Positions 1-8,859 of a stretch of DNA of 64,000 nucleotides are shown piece by piece; the stretch's first letter is position 1; every line of letters begins with the position of its first letter. The DNA comes from Thalassobius sp965218685 (lineage in GTDB: Bacteria; Pseudomonadota; Alphaproteobacteria; Rhodobacterales; Rhodobacteraceae), in the NCBI RefSeq assembly GCF_965218685.1, contig NZ_OZ244657.1:682001-746000 (forward strand), in the 5' to 3' direction. Below the pieces are notes generated by a model, which was given only the letters and a program-made list of their open reading frames with translations, did not search any database and was not told the DNA's origin. A program made the translations under genes and the position numbers.

Positions 1-42
1 GGCGCAGAGCTGCACCCCAATCGCGTCTTCAACTTGGATTGA
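1..42 (+). CDS. truB: TruB tRNA pseudouridine synthase, 3' end only
   Basis: Only the last 13 codons and the TGA stop are inside the window. The residues (GAELHPNRVFNLD) match the usual C-terminal tail of alphaproteobacterial TruB, which ends in a basic residue followed by VFNL. TruB makes pseudouridine 55 in the T-loop of tRNA. The downstream order towards rpsO and pnp fits the common truB-rpsO-pnp neighbourhood. The assignment rests on a short tail plus context, so it is probable rather than certain. Confidence 0.6.
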   Translation, partial: GAELHPNRVFNLD

Positions 43-81
43 CGGCTTGCGCTGCGCCGCGTGCGCGGGCACAAACAGGCC

Positions 82-600
82 ATGATCACGCGTGAGTTTC
101 AAAAGGGCGACGCCCACTCGACCGCCGTCTATTCGGATTGCGAGAAATACCGCTATGAGCTGACCCGCATCTGGGACACGGCGGGGCGCAAGGCGTTGTT
201 CGTGATGCTGAACCCGTCCACCGCGACCGAGGTTCAGAATGACCCCACCGTTGAACGCTGCGAACGTCGCGCGCGGGCGCTGGGTTTTGGCGCCTTTCGT
301 GTGACAAACATCTTTGCCTGGCGCGACACCGACCCGCGGGCCATGCGCGCCGCCGCCGATCCGGTGGGCCCAGCGAATGACCAGACGATTCTAGATGGCT
401 GTCACTGGGCCGATCAAATCATTGCCGCCTGGGGCACCCATGGCGAACACCTGGATCAGGGCCCTCATATCGCGCGGCTGCTGCGTGGCACAGGGCGCCC
501 GATCCATCATCTGGGCCTGACCAAGGCGGGGCACCCCAAGCATCCGCTGTATATTGCCTATACCCAACAGCCACAGCTTTGGAACATGCCGGATGAATGA
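82..600 (+). CDS. DUF1643 family protein
   Basis: This encodes a 172-residue soluble protein of the DUF1643 family, whose function is unknown. The family signature MLNPSTA is at residues 42-48, followed by NDPT and a cysteine at residue 60. I chose the ATG at 82 rather than the in-frame GTG at 61, because the protein then begins MITREFQKG, close to where the family similarity starts. The stop overlaps the next gene by 8 nt, so the two are probably translated together. It lies between truB and rpsO and shows no membrane segment or signal peptide. Confidence 0.75.
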   Translation: MITREFQKGDAHSTAVYSDCEKYRYELTRIWDTAGRKALFVMLNPSTATEVQNDPTVERCERRARALGFGAFRVTNIFAWRDTDPRAMRAAADPVGPANDQTILDGCHWADQIIAAWGTHGEHLDQGPHIARLLRGTGRPIHHLGLTKAGHPKHPLYIAYTQQPQLWNMPDE

Positions 601-904
601 TCAGACCGACAAAGAGACGCTAGAGGCCCTGCGCCACCTGACCCGCGAGGTTGAAAAGCTGAACAGCCACCGGTTCATCGCCGTTCAGAACTCGACCCTA
701 AGGCTGATCCTCTTCCAATTTGGCCGCGGTCTGGCGTTTGGACTTGGCTCGGTTCTGGGCGCGACCTTCTTGGTCTCGATCCTGGCGTGGTGGCTGTCGC
801 AATTCGAGTTTCTGCCAATCATCGGCGACTGGGCCGCGCAGCTGGCCGACGAGTTTGAACGCGCTGTTGGCAGCCAAGAGAGTGTTAACCAAACCCCTGA
901 ATAA
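593..904 (+). CDS. DUF5665-like small membrane protein
   Basis: This encodes a 103-residue protein with a charged, probably helical N-terminus (residues 1-35), one clear hydrophobic helix at about 46-69 rich in glycine, and a short acidic C-terminal tail. It resembles the small DUF5665 proteins that often sit in this chromosomal position in Roseobacter genomes; no function is known. The ATG at 593 overlaps the end of the upstream DUF1643 gene, which suggests coupled translation. Confidence 0.65.
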   Translation: MNDQTDKETLEALRHLTREVEKLNSHRFIAVQNSTLRLILFQFGRGLAFGLGSVLGATFLVSILAWWLSQFEFLPIIGDWAAQLADEFERAVGSQESVNQTPE

Positions 905-962
905 TCGTTGCAAATTCAACACCTGGCATGCGCTACTTGGGTTGGGAAAATCCGTGGGTGCC

Positions 963-1922
963 ATGATGATGATGATTGCTGGACTGTTGGGCTTGATGGC
1001 GGCTGGGGCGGCCTTGATCGGCTTGGATCTTGGAGCAGACGAAGATGACCTGCCCCCCGATACCGAGGTTGAGACCGGCGAAGACGCAAGCGATGATACC
1101 AATGTCGGCACCGGTCTGGACGATGTTCTCGGTGGCTCCGAAGACGACCTTGTTGGTGATCAGGTCATTGCAGGAACCGAGGACGATCAAACTCTGACAG
1201 GTGGAGAAGGTGACGACAGCATGCACGGCTATGCCGGTAACGATGTCGTCGCCGGGCTGGAAGGCGATGACGAACTACACGGCGGCGAGGGCGAAGATAC
1301 TGTTCAGGGCGGCATGGGCAACGACACGCTGCACGGCGAGGATGGTAACGACAGCCTTTTCGGCGGCGACGGTGACGACCAGATGTTCGGCCACAACGAT
1401 GATGACACTCTGTACGGCAACGATGGGGACGACAGCCTTGTAGGCAGCGCAGGAAATGACCAGTTGTTCGGCGGTTCGGGAAATGACGCATTGCATGGCG
1501 ATCTGGACGATGATTCACTTGCCGGTGGCGCGGGTCAGGACACGCTGTTCGGCGGTGTGGGCGATGACCTGATCGTGGGCGACGACGACTCGGAAATGGA
1601 TTTTTTGAACGGTGGCGAGGGGAACGATACCCTTATCGGCGGCAGTGGTGACTACATCCACAGCGGTCAGGGCAATGATCTGATCCTGGTTGGCGATTGG
1701 GTCGAAAGCCCCACGACCGTTCTGGATTTTGACCCCGACGCGGACCAGATCGCCGTGGTACTGGACGACCCGACCGGCCCCACCCCAGACGTTACCCTGT
1801 CCGAGCCTGACGAAGCCACCGGCGACGTGGCAATTCTAGTAAACGGTCAGCAAGTGGCTACGGTCAACGGGGGCGCGGGGTTGACGGTTGCTGACATCGC
1901 CCTGATCGCCCGACCGATCTGA
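963..1922 (+). CDS. RTX calcium-binding repeat protein
   Basis: This encodes 319 residues. Residues 5-20 are hydrophobic (IAGLLGLMAAGAALIG), followed by an acidic linker and about 20 glycine- and aspartate-rich nonapeptides of the GGxGxDxLx type at roughly residues 49-245. A non-repeat C-terminal domain of about 75 residues follows. Such repeats fold into Ca2+-bound beta-rolls outside the cell, and many RTX proteins leave through type I secretion using a C-terminal signal. The start lies in four consecutive ATG codons (963-974); the frame is open further upstream but overlaps the preceding gene. The hydrophobic N-terminus is odd for a type I substrate and may anchor the protein or act as a signal peptide. 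No transporter gene is adjacent. Confidence 0.85.
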   Translation: MMMMIAGLLGLMAAGAALIGLDLGADEDDLPPDTEVETGEDASDDTNVGTGLDDVLGGSEDDLVGDQVIAGTEDDQTLTGGEGDDSMHGYAGNDVVAGLEGDDELHGGEGEDTVQGGMGNDTLHGEDGNDSLFGGDGDDQMFGHNDDDTLYGNDGDDSLVGSAGNDQLFGGSGNDALHGDLDDDSLAGGAGQDTLFGGVGDDLIVGDDDSEMDFLNGGEGNDTLIGGSGDYIHSGQGNDLILVGDWVESPTTVLDFDPDADQIAVVLDDPTGPTPDVTLSEPDEATGDVAILVNGQQVATVNGGAGLTVADIALIARPI

Positions 1923-2058
1923 CTTTTTCCTTTCCTTTTCAGGGGAATCTACGTATACGCCCGCATCCGCCCGGGGAATCTTGGGCTGATACCTCCATGG
2001 ACCCTGCTGGACGACATCCCGGCTTGTGCCCTCACCCTTAACCTTAAAGGAGACCCCG

Positions 2059-2328
2059 ATGTCGATTACTGCTGAAGAAAAAGCGCGCGTTATCAAAGAG
2101 TTCGGCACCAAAGAAGGTGACACCGGTTCGCCCGAAGTACAGGTTGCTATCCTGTCCTCGCGCATCGCGACCCTGACCGAGCACTTCAAGACTCACAAAA
2201 AAGACAACCACGGCCGTCGCGGCCTGCTGATGATGGTCGCCCAGCGTCGTAAGCTGCTGGACTACCTGAAAGGCAAGGACGAAGCACGCTATGCCGACCT
2301 GATTAAGCGTCTGGGCATCCGCCGCTAA
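2059..2328 (+). CDS. rpsO: 30S ribosomal protein S15
   Basis: S15 binds the central domain of 16S rRNA early in 30S assembly. The product is 89 residues, the standard length, with the family motif DTGSPEVQ at residues 21-28 and the conserved LLDYLK segment. The ATG at 2059 follows a strong AAAGGAGA ribosome binding site; an earlier in-frame ATG at 2026 would add an uncharacteristic tail. A perfect stem-loop terminator follows the gene. In many bacteria rpsO and pnp are co-transcribed, but here a reverse-strand gene lies between them. Confidence 0.98.
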   Translation: MSITAEEKARVIKEFGTKEGDTGSPEVQVAILSSRIATLTEHFKTHKKDNHGRRGLLMMVAQRRKLLDYLKGKDEARYADLIKRLGIRR

Positions 2329-2350
2329 GACCTTAGGTACTTGTTTTTGG

Positions 2351-2388
2351 AAACGCCCGTTCGTCAGAGCGGGCGTTTTGCTTTTCGC
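2351..2388 (+). terminator. rho-independent terminator after rpsO
   Basis: A perfect 9-bp stem (AAACGCCCG at 2351-2359 with CGGGCGTTT at 2370-2378) encloses a 10-nt loop and is followed by a T-rich tract. It lies 22 nt after the rpsO stop and just before the end of the convergent gene, so it may serve both directions. Confidence 0.85.
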
Positions 2389-2392
2389 CTAA

Positions 2393-2941
2393 CTAGCACT
2401 TCTGGGCGCGCGCCAAGGCCTGGCTCAGATCGCTTCCTTTGGCGGCGAATGTCACCAAGTTCCGCCCTGATTTATCCAGAACACTGATATTGGCCTTTTG
2501 CGCCACCAGCGATTTCAGCGTGCTTAGCGGAACCCGCTGCCCCGCCATCAAATCGTGACTGGCAGCCGAGATCATGGACCCGCCATAAACCCCCATCAGC
2601 CGGATGGTCTTGCCACCGGCGCGCAGCGCCATTTTCGCGCGATGCGGCTGGTAGCTCCATCCCTTCTTGCCGACATAAACCCCCCAAGCCTGGTCGTTCT
2701 TAACCTCGAACTCCAACTGTGCGTTCTGACCGAAAAAGACGGCGCTGCACACCTTGTAGCTTCCGGTTTTTCCCGAACCGACGATGGCATAGTTCCCGCG
2801 CTTTTGTACGACCCGCCAATCGCCATATTTCGCGATTTGTCTGCTGCGCGTATCCGCTGGCTGCGCCGAAACCGGCGCCACGGCACCCATAAAATCAAAC
2901 ACAAAAACCAATGCCAGAATGGTGGTCAAAATCCGTTTCAT
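2393..2941 (-). CDS. secreted protein of unknown function
   Basis: This encodes 182 residues with a clear Sec signal peptide: MKR, a hydrophobic core, and the site APVSA with predicted cleavage after residue 26. The mature part contains YGDWRVVQ near its start, distantly like the gDW segment of IalB-type invasion-associated proteins, and three cysteine-poor beta-rich stretches. It ends in a terminal cysteine. The ATG at 2941 has GGAGGGAG upstream, which decides this start over a longer frame. It is transcribed against rpsO and pnp. The IalB resemblance is weak; treat it as an unassigned periplasmic protein. Confidence 0.7.
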   Translation of the reverse strand: MKRILTTILALVFVFDFMGAVAPVSAQPADTRSRQIAKYGDWRVVQKRGNYAIVGSGKTGSYKVCSAVFFGQNAQLEFEVKNDQAWGVYVGKKGWSYQPHRAKMALRAGGKTIRLMGVYGGSMISAASHDLMAGQRVPLSTLKSLVAQKANISVLDKSGRNLVTFAAKGSDLSQALARAQKC

Positions 2942-3187
2942 GGCTCCCTCCTCCTTGTGATGAATCACGCGTAATTGTCCTGAATTCTTGGAATTGCGCG
3001 CAATGACCCAAGTCAAACCCCCACGATTCCGTCCTTTTAAAACGAGCGAAACTGCTGTATGGCCCCCCTATCTGAGACGTGACGCCTTTGACTCCGGGCG
3101 CATGAGAAAGATTGGGGTCGGCGGCAATGGGGCCGCCATGAAAACAGGAGACGCGGGAGGGCCCGCGAGTGCTCCTATAAGGATACG

Positions 3188-5320
3188 ATGATGTTCAACG
3201 TAACGACCAAATCCATGCAGTGGGGCGATGAAACGCTGACACTGGAAACGGGCAAGGTTGCCCGTCAGGCAGACGGTTCCGTGATTGCCACGCTGGGCGA
3301 AACCAGCGTCATGGCAAACGTGACCTTCGCCAAGGAACCCAAACCCGGGCAGGATTTCTTCCCGCTGACGGTTCACTACCAAGAGAAATACTATGCGGCC
3401 GGTAAAGTGCCCGGCGGTTTCTTCAAGCGTGAGGCCCGCCCCACCGAGAAAGAAACCCTGACTGCACGCCTGATCGACCGTCCGATCCGCCCGCTGTTCG
3501 TTCCTGGCTTCAAACACGAAGTTCTGGTGATGTGCACCGTGCTGAGCCACGATCTGGAAAATGATCCCGATGTTGTGGCGATGATCGCTGCCTCGGCTGC
3601 TCTGACCATTTCGGGCGCTCCGTTCCGTGGTCCGATCGCCTGCGCACGCGTCGGCTTTGTTGATGGCGACTATGTGCTGAACCCGTCGGTCGACGACATG
3701 CACGATCTGCGCAACAACCCTGAACAGCGCCTGGACCTGGTTGTCGCTGGCACCAAAGACGCTGTGATGATGGTGGAATCCGAAGCTTACGAGCTGACCG
3801 AAGCAGAAATGCTGGGCGCCGTGAACTTTGCTCACCAGCAGATCCAGCCGGTGATCGACCTGATCATCGAACTGGCCGAAGAGACCGCGAAAGAGCCCTT
3901 CGATTTCGTCGCGCCCGATTATTCGGACCTGTTCGACGTCGTCAAAGCCGCTGGCGAAGCCGCCATGCGCGACGCTTACGCGATCACCGACAAGCAAGAG
4001 CGCGTTGCTGCAGTTTCCGCCGCCAAAGAGGCCATCAAGGCCGGCCTGACCGAAGAACAGCTGGAAGACGCCAACCTTGGCGCCGCCCTGAAAAAGCTGG
4101 AATCCTCGGTTCTGCGCGGCACTGTCGTGAAAGAAGGCAAGCGTATCGACGGCCGTGCCCTGGATCAGGTCCGTGCAATCGAATGCGAAACCGGCCTGCT
4201 GCCCCGGACCCACGGTTCGGCGCTGTTCACCCGTGGGGAAACCCAGGGTCTGGTCGTGACCACGCTGGGCACCGGCGATGACGAACAGTTCATCGACGCG
4301 CTGCACGGCAACTTCAAATCGAACTTCATGCTGCACTATAACTTCCCACCCTACTCGGTTGGTGAAGTTGGTCGCGTGGGTGGTCCCGGCCGCCGCGAGA
4401 TTGGCCACGGTAAGCTGGCATGGCGTGCGCTGCAGGCAGTTCTGCCCTCGGCCACCGATTTCCCCTACACCCTGCGTCTGGTGTCCGAGATCACCGAATC
4501 GAACGGTTCGTCCTCGATGGCATCGGTCTGTGGCGGCTCGCTGTCCATGATGGACGCCGGTGTTCCGCTGAAGGCCGCCGTTGCCGGTGTGGCCATGGGT
4601 CTGGTTCTGGAAGAGGACGGTTCTTACGCCGTTCTGACCGACATCCTGGGTGACGAAGACCACCTGGGCGACATGGACTTCAAAGTGGCCGGTACCGAGG
4701 CTGGTATCACCTCGTTGCAGATGGACATCAAGGTCGCGGGCATCACGCCCGAGATCATGGAGAAAGCCCTGGCACAAGCCAAAGAGGGCCGGATGCACAT
4801 CCTGGGCGAGATGAACAAAGCGCTGTCCGGCACCGCCGAATTCAGCGTCCATGCTCCGCGCATCGAAACCATGCAGATCCCCACCGACAAGATCCGTGAA
4901 GTGATCGGCTCGGGCGGTAAGGTCATCCGTGAAATCGTCGAAGTGTCGGGCGCCAAGGTCGACATCAACGACGACGGCATCATCAAGATCGCAAGCCCGA
5001 ACGGCGAAGCCATCCAGAAGGCCTATGACATGATCTACTCGATCGTGGCCGAGCCCGAAGAAGGCAAGATCTACAAAGGCAAGGTCGTGAAGATCGTCGA
5101 TTTCGGCGCCTTCGTGAACTTCTTTGGCAAGCGCGACGGCCTGGTGCACGTCAGCCAGATCGAAAACCGCCGCCTGAACCACCCCTCGGACGTCCTGAAA
5201 GAGGGCCAAGAGGTTTGGGTCAAGCTGCTGGGCTTTGACGATCGCGGCAAGGTTCGCCTGTCGATGAAAGTCGTTGATCAGGAAACCGGCGAAGAAGCTA
5301 AAAAGGAAGACGACGAATAA
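3188..5320 (+). CDS. pnp: polynucleotide phosphorylase
   Basis: PNPase degrades RNA phosphorolytically from the 3' end and is a core degradosome enzyme. The 710-residue length is typical. Two RNase PH-like domains flank an all-helical linker. The second carries the conserved GEVGRVGGPGRREIGHG block, then come a KH domain with GSGGK (about residues 560-620) and an S1 domain (about 628-697, beginning GKIYKGKVVKI). The start is one of two adjacent ATGs (3188 or 3191) after AAGGATACG. A strong terminator follows at 5345. Confidence 0.97.
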   Translation: MMFNVTTKSMQWGDETLTLETGKVARQADGSVIATLGETSVMANVTFAKEPKPGQDFFPLTVHYQEKYYAAGKVPGGFFKREARPTEKETLTARLIDRPIRPLFVPGFKHEVLVMCTVLSHDLENDPDVVAMIAASAALTISGAPFRGPIACARVGFVDGDYVLNPSVDDMHDLRNNPEQRLDLVVAGTKDAVMMVESEAYELTEAEMLGAVNFAHQQIQPVIDLIIELAEETAKEPFDFVAPDYSDLFDVVKAAGEAAMRDAYAITDKQERVAAVSAAKEAIKAGLTEEQLEDANLGAALKKLESSVLRGTVVKEGKRIDGRALDQVRAIECETGLLPRTHGSALFTRGETQGLVVTTLGTGDDEQFIDALHGNFKSNFMLHYNFPPYSVGEVGRVGGPGRREIGHGKLAWRALQAVLPSATDFPYTLRLVSEITESNGSSSMASVCGGSLSMMDAGVPLKAAVAGVAMGLVLEEDGSYAVLTDILGDEDHLGDMDFKVAGTEAGITSLQMDIKVAGITPEIMEKALAQAKEGRMHILGEMNKALSGTAEFSVHAPRIETMQIPTDKIREVIGSGGKVIREIVEVSGAKVDINDDGIIKIASPNGEAIQKAYDMIYSIVAEPEEGKIYKGKVVKIVDFGAFVNFFGKRDGLVHVSQIENRRLNHPSDVLKEGQEVWVKLLGFDDRGKVRLSMKVVDQETGEEAKKEDDE

Positions 5321-5344
5321 TCGTCACCTGCCTTTGAGAAAACG

Positions 5345-5379
5345 AAAGCCCCGGTCATCTGACCGGGGCTTTTGCTTTT
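5345..5379 (+). terminator. rho-independent terminator after pnp
   Basis: A perfect 12-bp stem (AAAGCCCCGGTC at 5345-5356, GACCGGGGCTTT at 5361-5372) with a 4-nt loop is followed by TGCTTTTT. It lies between convergent pnp and the peroxiredoxin gene and can work in both directions. Confidence 0.9.
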
Positions 5380-5401
5380 TGGTGAAGGTTGCGCTGTGTG
5401 A

Positions 5402-6055
5402 TCAGGCAGGATCTTTGATGGTGCGCAGGTAGGGCAGCTTGATGTCCACGTCGCCGAACTTGGCGCGGGCCTCGTCGTCGGACAGCGACAGGGCAACAAT
5501 CACATCCTGACCTGCGGTCCAGTTGGCCGGGGTGGCCAGCGGGGCGCCAAAGGTTTTTTGCAGCCCGTCCAAGGCGCGCAGCACCTCGGCAAAGTTCCGG
5601 CCCACCGACATCGGGTAGGTCATGATAAGTTGCACCTTCTTGTCAGGCGAGATGATGAAGACCGAACGCACGCTGGCCGAATCGGCAGCGGTGCGCCCGT
5701 CAGGCAGGTAAGCTTCGGCTGGCAGCATGTCGAACAGCTTGGACACCTCCAGAAACTCGTCCGCAATGATTGGGAACCCTGCTGGCGCACCCGAGAAACC
5801 CTCGATGTCCGACTTCCATTTCACGTGCTCCTCGGTGCCATCGACGGACAGGCCGATCACCTTGGTGTCGCGCTTGGCCCATTCGTCGGCCAGCTGCGAA
5901 ACAGCGCCGAATTCTGTGGTGCAAACGGGAGTAAAATCCTTGGGGTGCGAGAACAGGATTGCCCAGCTGTCACCAATCCAGTCGTGGAAGGTGATGGTCC
6001 CCTGGTCAGTTTCGGCAGTGAAGTTCGGAACGATGTCGTTGATGCGAAGGCCCAT
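5402..6055 (-). CDS. 1-Cys peroxiredoxin (Prx6 type)
   Basis: This encodes a 217-residue thiol peroxidase that reduces H2O2 and organic peroxides in the cytoplasm. The active-site segment FTPVCTTE places the peroxidatic cysteine at residue 45, and there is no other cysteine in the protein, so it is a strict 1-Cys enzyme needing an external thiol. Length and the C-terminal dimerisation arm (residues 165-217) match the Prx6/AhpC-TSA 1-Cys group. It is transcribed alone, convergent with pnp. The 265-nt gap to the next gene probably holds its promoter, but I see no clear OxyR-type site. Confidence 0.92.
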   Translation of the reverse strand: MGLRINDIVPNFTAETDQGTITFHDWIGDSWAILFSHPKDFTPVCTTEFGAVSQLADEWAKRDTKVIGLSVDGTEEHVKWKSDIEGFSGAPAGFPIIADEFLEVSKLFDMLPAEAYLPDGRTAADSASVRSVFIISPDKKVQLIMTYPMSVGRNFAEVLRALDGLQKTFGAPLATPANWTAGQDVIVALSLSDDEARAKFGDVDIKLPYLRTIKDPA

Positions 6056-6320
6056 TTCGGTTTCCTTTTTGCTTGGTCACAAATATATTCTGAAAATTAG
6101 ATTGGTTCTAGATTGGGATATTAAACCCATGTCGTTCCAATTTCCGGCAGACCGGACAGAATGCCGCACGCGTTAATTTGATCAAATCATGCCGTAACAT
6201 ATCGAAGACCCCCTTGCGCTGGATTTCAACCGCTGACAGACTGCGCGCCGACGCTGCGGCCAGAAACCTGCATAACGGCAAAACTCCGCGGGACGGGAAA
6301 CCCTTTTGGAGGTCAAAACA

Positions 6321-7760
6321 ATGATCGAGAAACGACAGTTCTATATCAACGGGGAATGGGTGGACCCTGTGGAATCCCGCGATTGCGCGGTGATTGATCC
6401 CTCCACCGAAGAGGCATGCGCAGTAATCTCGCTGGGCGGCCAGGCGGACGCGGACAAGGCCGTCGCTGCGGCCAAGGCTGCCTTTCCGGCCTGGATGGCC
6501 ACGCCCCCGGCCGAGCGGATCGCTTTGGTCGAAAAGCTGCTGGAAATCTACAAACGCCGCGCTGGCGAAATGGGCGCGGCGATCAGCCTTGAGATGGGTG
6601 CGCCGATCGACATGTCCAACACCTCTCAGGTGGGCGCAGGTACATGGCACATCAGCAATTTCTTGCGCGCTGCCAAAGGGTTCGAGTTCATTCGCCCGCT
6701 GGGTGATCACGCTCCGAACGATCGGATTGTCTATGAGCCGGTCGGCGTTTGCGCCCTGATCACGCCGTGGAACTGGCCGATGAATCAGGTCACGCTAAAG
6801 GTTGTCGCCGCGGCGATTGCAGGCTGCACCATGGTGCTGAAACCGTCCGAGGAAAGCCCCTTGGACGCTGTCCTGTTCGCCGAAATGATGGACGAAGCGG
6901 GCTTCCCCAAAGGGGTGTTCAACCTGGTAAACGGCGACGGCATGGGCGTGGGTTCCGCGCTGTCCGGGCATCCAGATGTGGATATGGTCAGCTTCACCGG
7001 CTCGACCCGCGCTGGCATCGCGATTTCGCAGAACGCGGCGTTGACGCTAAAGCGTGTTCACCTGGAACTGGGCGGCAAAGGCGCCAACATCATCTTCAAC
7101 GACGCAGATGACAAGGCCGTGAAACGCGGTGTGCTGCACATGATGAACAACACCGGCCAGTCCTGCAACGCGCCCAGCCGCATGTTGGTTCAGAAAGACG
7201 TATATGATCAAGCGGTTGAGACCGCTGCCGAGGTTGCCAGCAAGGTCACCGTCGGCCCCGCCAGCGAGTCCGGCCGCCATATCGGTCCCGTCGTGAACGA
7301 GGCGCAGTGGAACAAAATCCAGGGCCTGATCCAGAAGGGTATCGACGAAGGCGCGCGTTTGGTCGCTGGTGGTCTGGGCCGCCCCGACGGGCTGAACAAA
7401 GGCTTCTTTGTGCGTCCCACTGTGTTCGCTGACGTCACCAACGAAATGACCATCGCGCGCGAGGAAATTTTTGGCCCCGTGCTGTCGATCATCCCCTTTG
7501 AAACCGAGGAAGAGGCAATCGAGATCGCCAATGACACGGTTTACGGCCTGACCAACTATGTTCAGACCACCGACGGCGGCAAGGCAAACCGGGTGGCGTT
7601 GCAGCTGCGTTCGGGGATGGTGGAGATGAACGGCCAAAGCCGCGGCGCTGGTGCGCCTTTCGGTGGAATGAAGCAATCCGGCAACGGCCGTGAGGGCGGC
7701 GTTTGGGGCATCGAGGACTTCCTCGAGGTTAAATCCGTGGCCGGTTGGGCCGCCGAATAA
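6321..7760 (+). CDS. NAD(P)-dependent aldehyde dehydrogenase
   Basis: This encodes 479 residues of the aldehyde dehydrogenase superfamily, oxidising an aldehyde to the acid with NAD(P)+. The oxyanion-hole region PWNWP, the general base E249 in ELGGKGAN and the nucleophile C282 in NTGQSC are all present. The ATG at 6321 has TGGAGG 9 nt upstream; an earlier in-frame ATG at 6306 lies inside that site. The substrate cannot be told from sequence. A terminator lies 27 nt after the stop, so it is probably monocistronic. Confidence 0.92.
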   Translation: MIEKRQFYINGEWVDPVESRDCAVIDPSTEEACAVISLGGQADADKAVAAAKAAFPAWMATPPAERIALVEKLLEIYKRRAGEMGAAISLEMGAPIDMSNTSQVGAGTWHISNFLRAAKGFEFIRPLGDHAPNDRIVYEPVGVCALITPWNWPMNQVTLKVVAAAIAGCTMVLKPSEESPLDAVLFAEMMDEAGFPKGVFNLVNGDGMGVGSALSGHPDVDMVSFTGSTRAGIAISQNAALTLKRVHLELGGKGANIIFNDADDKAVKRGVLHMMNNTGQSCNAPSRMLVQKDVYDQAVETAAEVASKVTVGPASESGRHIGPVVNEAQWNKIQGLIQKGIDEGARLVAGGLGRPDGLNKGFFVRPTVFADVTNEMTIAREEIFGPVLSIIPFETEEEAIEIANDTVYGLTNYVQTTDGGKANRVALQLRSGMVEMNGQSRGAGAPFGGMKQSGNGREGGVWGIEDFLEVKSVAGWAAE

Positions 7761-7786
7761 GCGCAACGCCATTGCAACATGGTTCG

Positions 7787-7820
7787 ATCCGGGGCTATCA
7801 CGGCCCCGGATTTTCTTTTT
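7787..7820 (+). terminator. rho-independent terminator after aldehyde dehydrogenase
   Basis: A 9-bp stem (ATCCGGGGC at 7787-7795, GCCCCGGAT at 7803-7811) with a 7-nt loop is followed by TTTCTTTTT. It ends just before the start of the kinase-like gene. Confidence 0.85.
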
Positions 7821-7833
7821 AACGGGGGCCTTT

Positions 7834-8859
7834 GTGGCTAACGACCGCTCGATCCGACGTTTCGTGCCTGACACGGTGCTGAAACGCGATGTGTTTTCCG
7901 AGACCATCATGGGACATCTGGCCGATGATCCAGAGGTCAAGGTCGTTCTGCGCCGTTTGGACGGGGTCCCTTGGTGGGCGCGCGCGATCTCTCAACTGTT
8001 GGCCCGCAAAGAGGCGCGGGGCCTTCGTGCCGTGCAGGGGATCGAAGGTGTTCCGGTGCTGCTGGAGGCCGACAAAAGCGGGATTTTGCGCGTCTGGAGC
8101 GAGGGCACACCCCTGCACCTAGCCAAACCCAGCACCCCCGAGTGGTATCGCGACGCCGCCCGCCTGCTGCGCGAGATGCGCCGCCGGGGGGTGTGCCACA
8201 ACGATATCGCCAAGCCTCAGAACTGGCTGATGCTGCCAGACGGCCGCGCGGGCGTGATTGATTTCCAGCTGGCCAGTGTGCACCGGCGTCAGGGAAAACT
8301 GTTTCGCATCGCCGCACGCGAGGATCTGCGGCACATGCTGAAGCAAAAGCGCAAGTATGCCCCCGATCTGCTGACGCCTGCGCAATGGCGACTGGTGTCG
8401 CGCAAATCGCTGCCCTCGCGGATTTGGATGGCCACGGGCAAGCGTCTGTACAATTTCGTGACCCGCAGCCTGATGAACTGGTCCGATGGGGAAGGCACCG
8501 AGAACCGGATCACCGAGGACGGGCCGGAAATTCGGGAATCGCTGATCGGTGCGGGCGCGCGCGACGTGGCCTTTGCCTCTTATGCTTTGCCGGCCGGTGG
8601 CGCGGGCCTATATGCCTTTGTCGAGGCGCCTGAGGGGTGGCAGATGCCTGATTGTGATCCCGCGCCGAACCTGTGCCAACAAGTTCCCGCCCTGCCCCGC
8701 GATGCCGAAGGCGCAGTACGGGTCGCTTTGCTGGAGTTAATCGCCACCAACCGTCTGGATGAGCTGGAGCAGCTCCGCGGCGACGATCCTGCGCTTGAGG
8801 CCACGCTGAAACCAATCGTGGCCGGGCGATTGAACCTGACAGATCGCTCGATGCGCTAG
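7834..8859 (+). CDS. kinase-like protein (Rio/Kdo kinase fold) with extra C-terminal region
   Basis: This encodes 341 residues. The N-terminal half is a small protein-kinase-like fold: catalytic loop HNDIAKPQN (H122, D124, N130) and metal-binding DFQ with D143, where typical kinases have DFG. This resembles lipopolysaccharide core (WaaP/KdkA) and Rio-type kinases. Residues from about 230 to 341 form a separate region with no kinase motifs. The GTG at 7834 follows CGGGGG and is preferred over upstream frame extension, which would run through the previous gene's terminator. The end overlaps the convergent RluA gene by 4 nt. The substrate is unknown. Confidence 0.65.
   Translation: MANDRSIRRFVPDTVLKRDVFSETIMGHLADDPEVKVVLRRLDGVPWWARAISQLLARKEARGLRAVQGIEGVPVLLEADKSGILRVWSEGTPLHLAKPSTPEWYRDAARLLREMRRRGVCHNDIAKPQNWLMLPDGRAGVIDFQLASVHRRQGKLFRIAAREDLRHMLKQKRKYAPDLLTPAQWRLVSRKSLPSRIWMATGKRLYNFVTRSLMNWSDGEGTENRITEDGPEIRESLIGAGARDVAFASYALPAGGAGLYAFVEAPEGWQMPDCDPAPNLCQQVPALPRDAEGAVRVALLELIATNRLDELEQLRGDDPALEATLKPIVAGRLNLTDRSMR

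Noticed and set aside
1150..1700. regular repeats that could be taken for a CRISPR array
   Set aside because: The periodicity is 27 bp coding for RTX nonapeptides in one long frame, with no spacer-repeat structure.
3068..5209. 713-codon open frame opposite pnp
   Set aside because: It lies wholly antisense to a certain gene, has histidine- and valine-rich low-complexity content typical of antisense frames in G+C-rich DNA, and shows no family motif.
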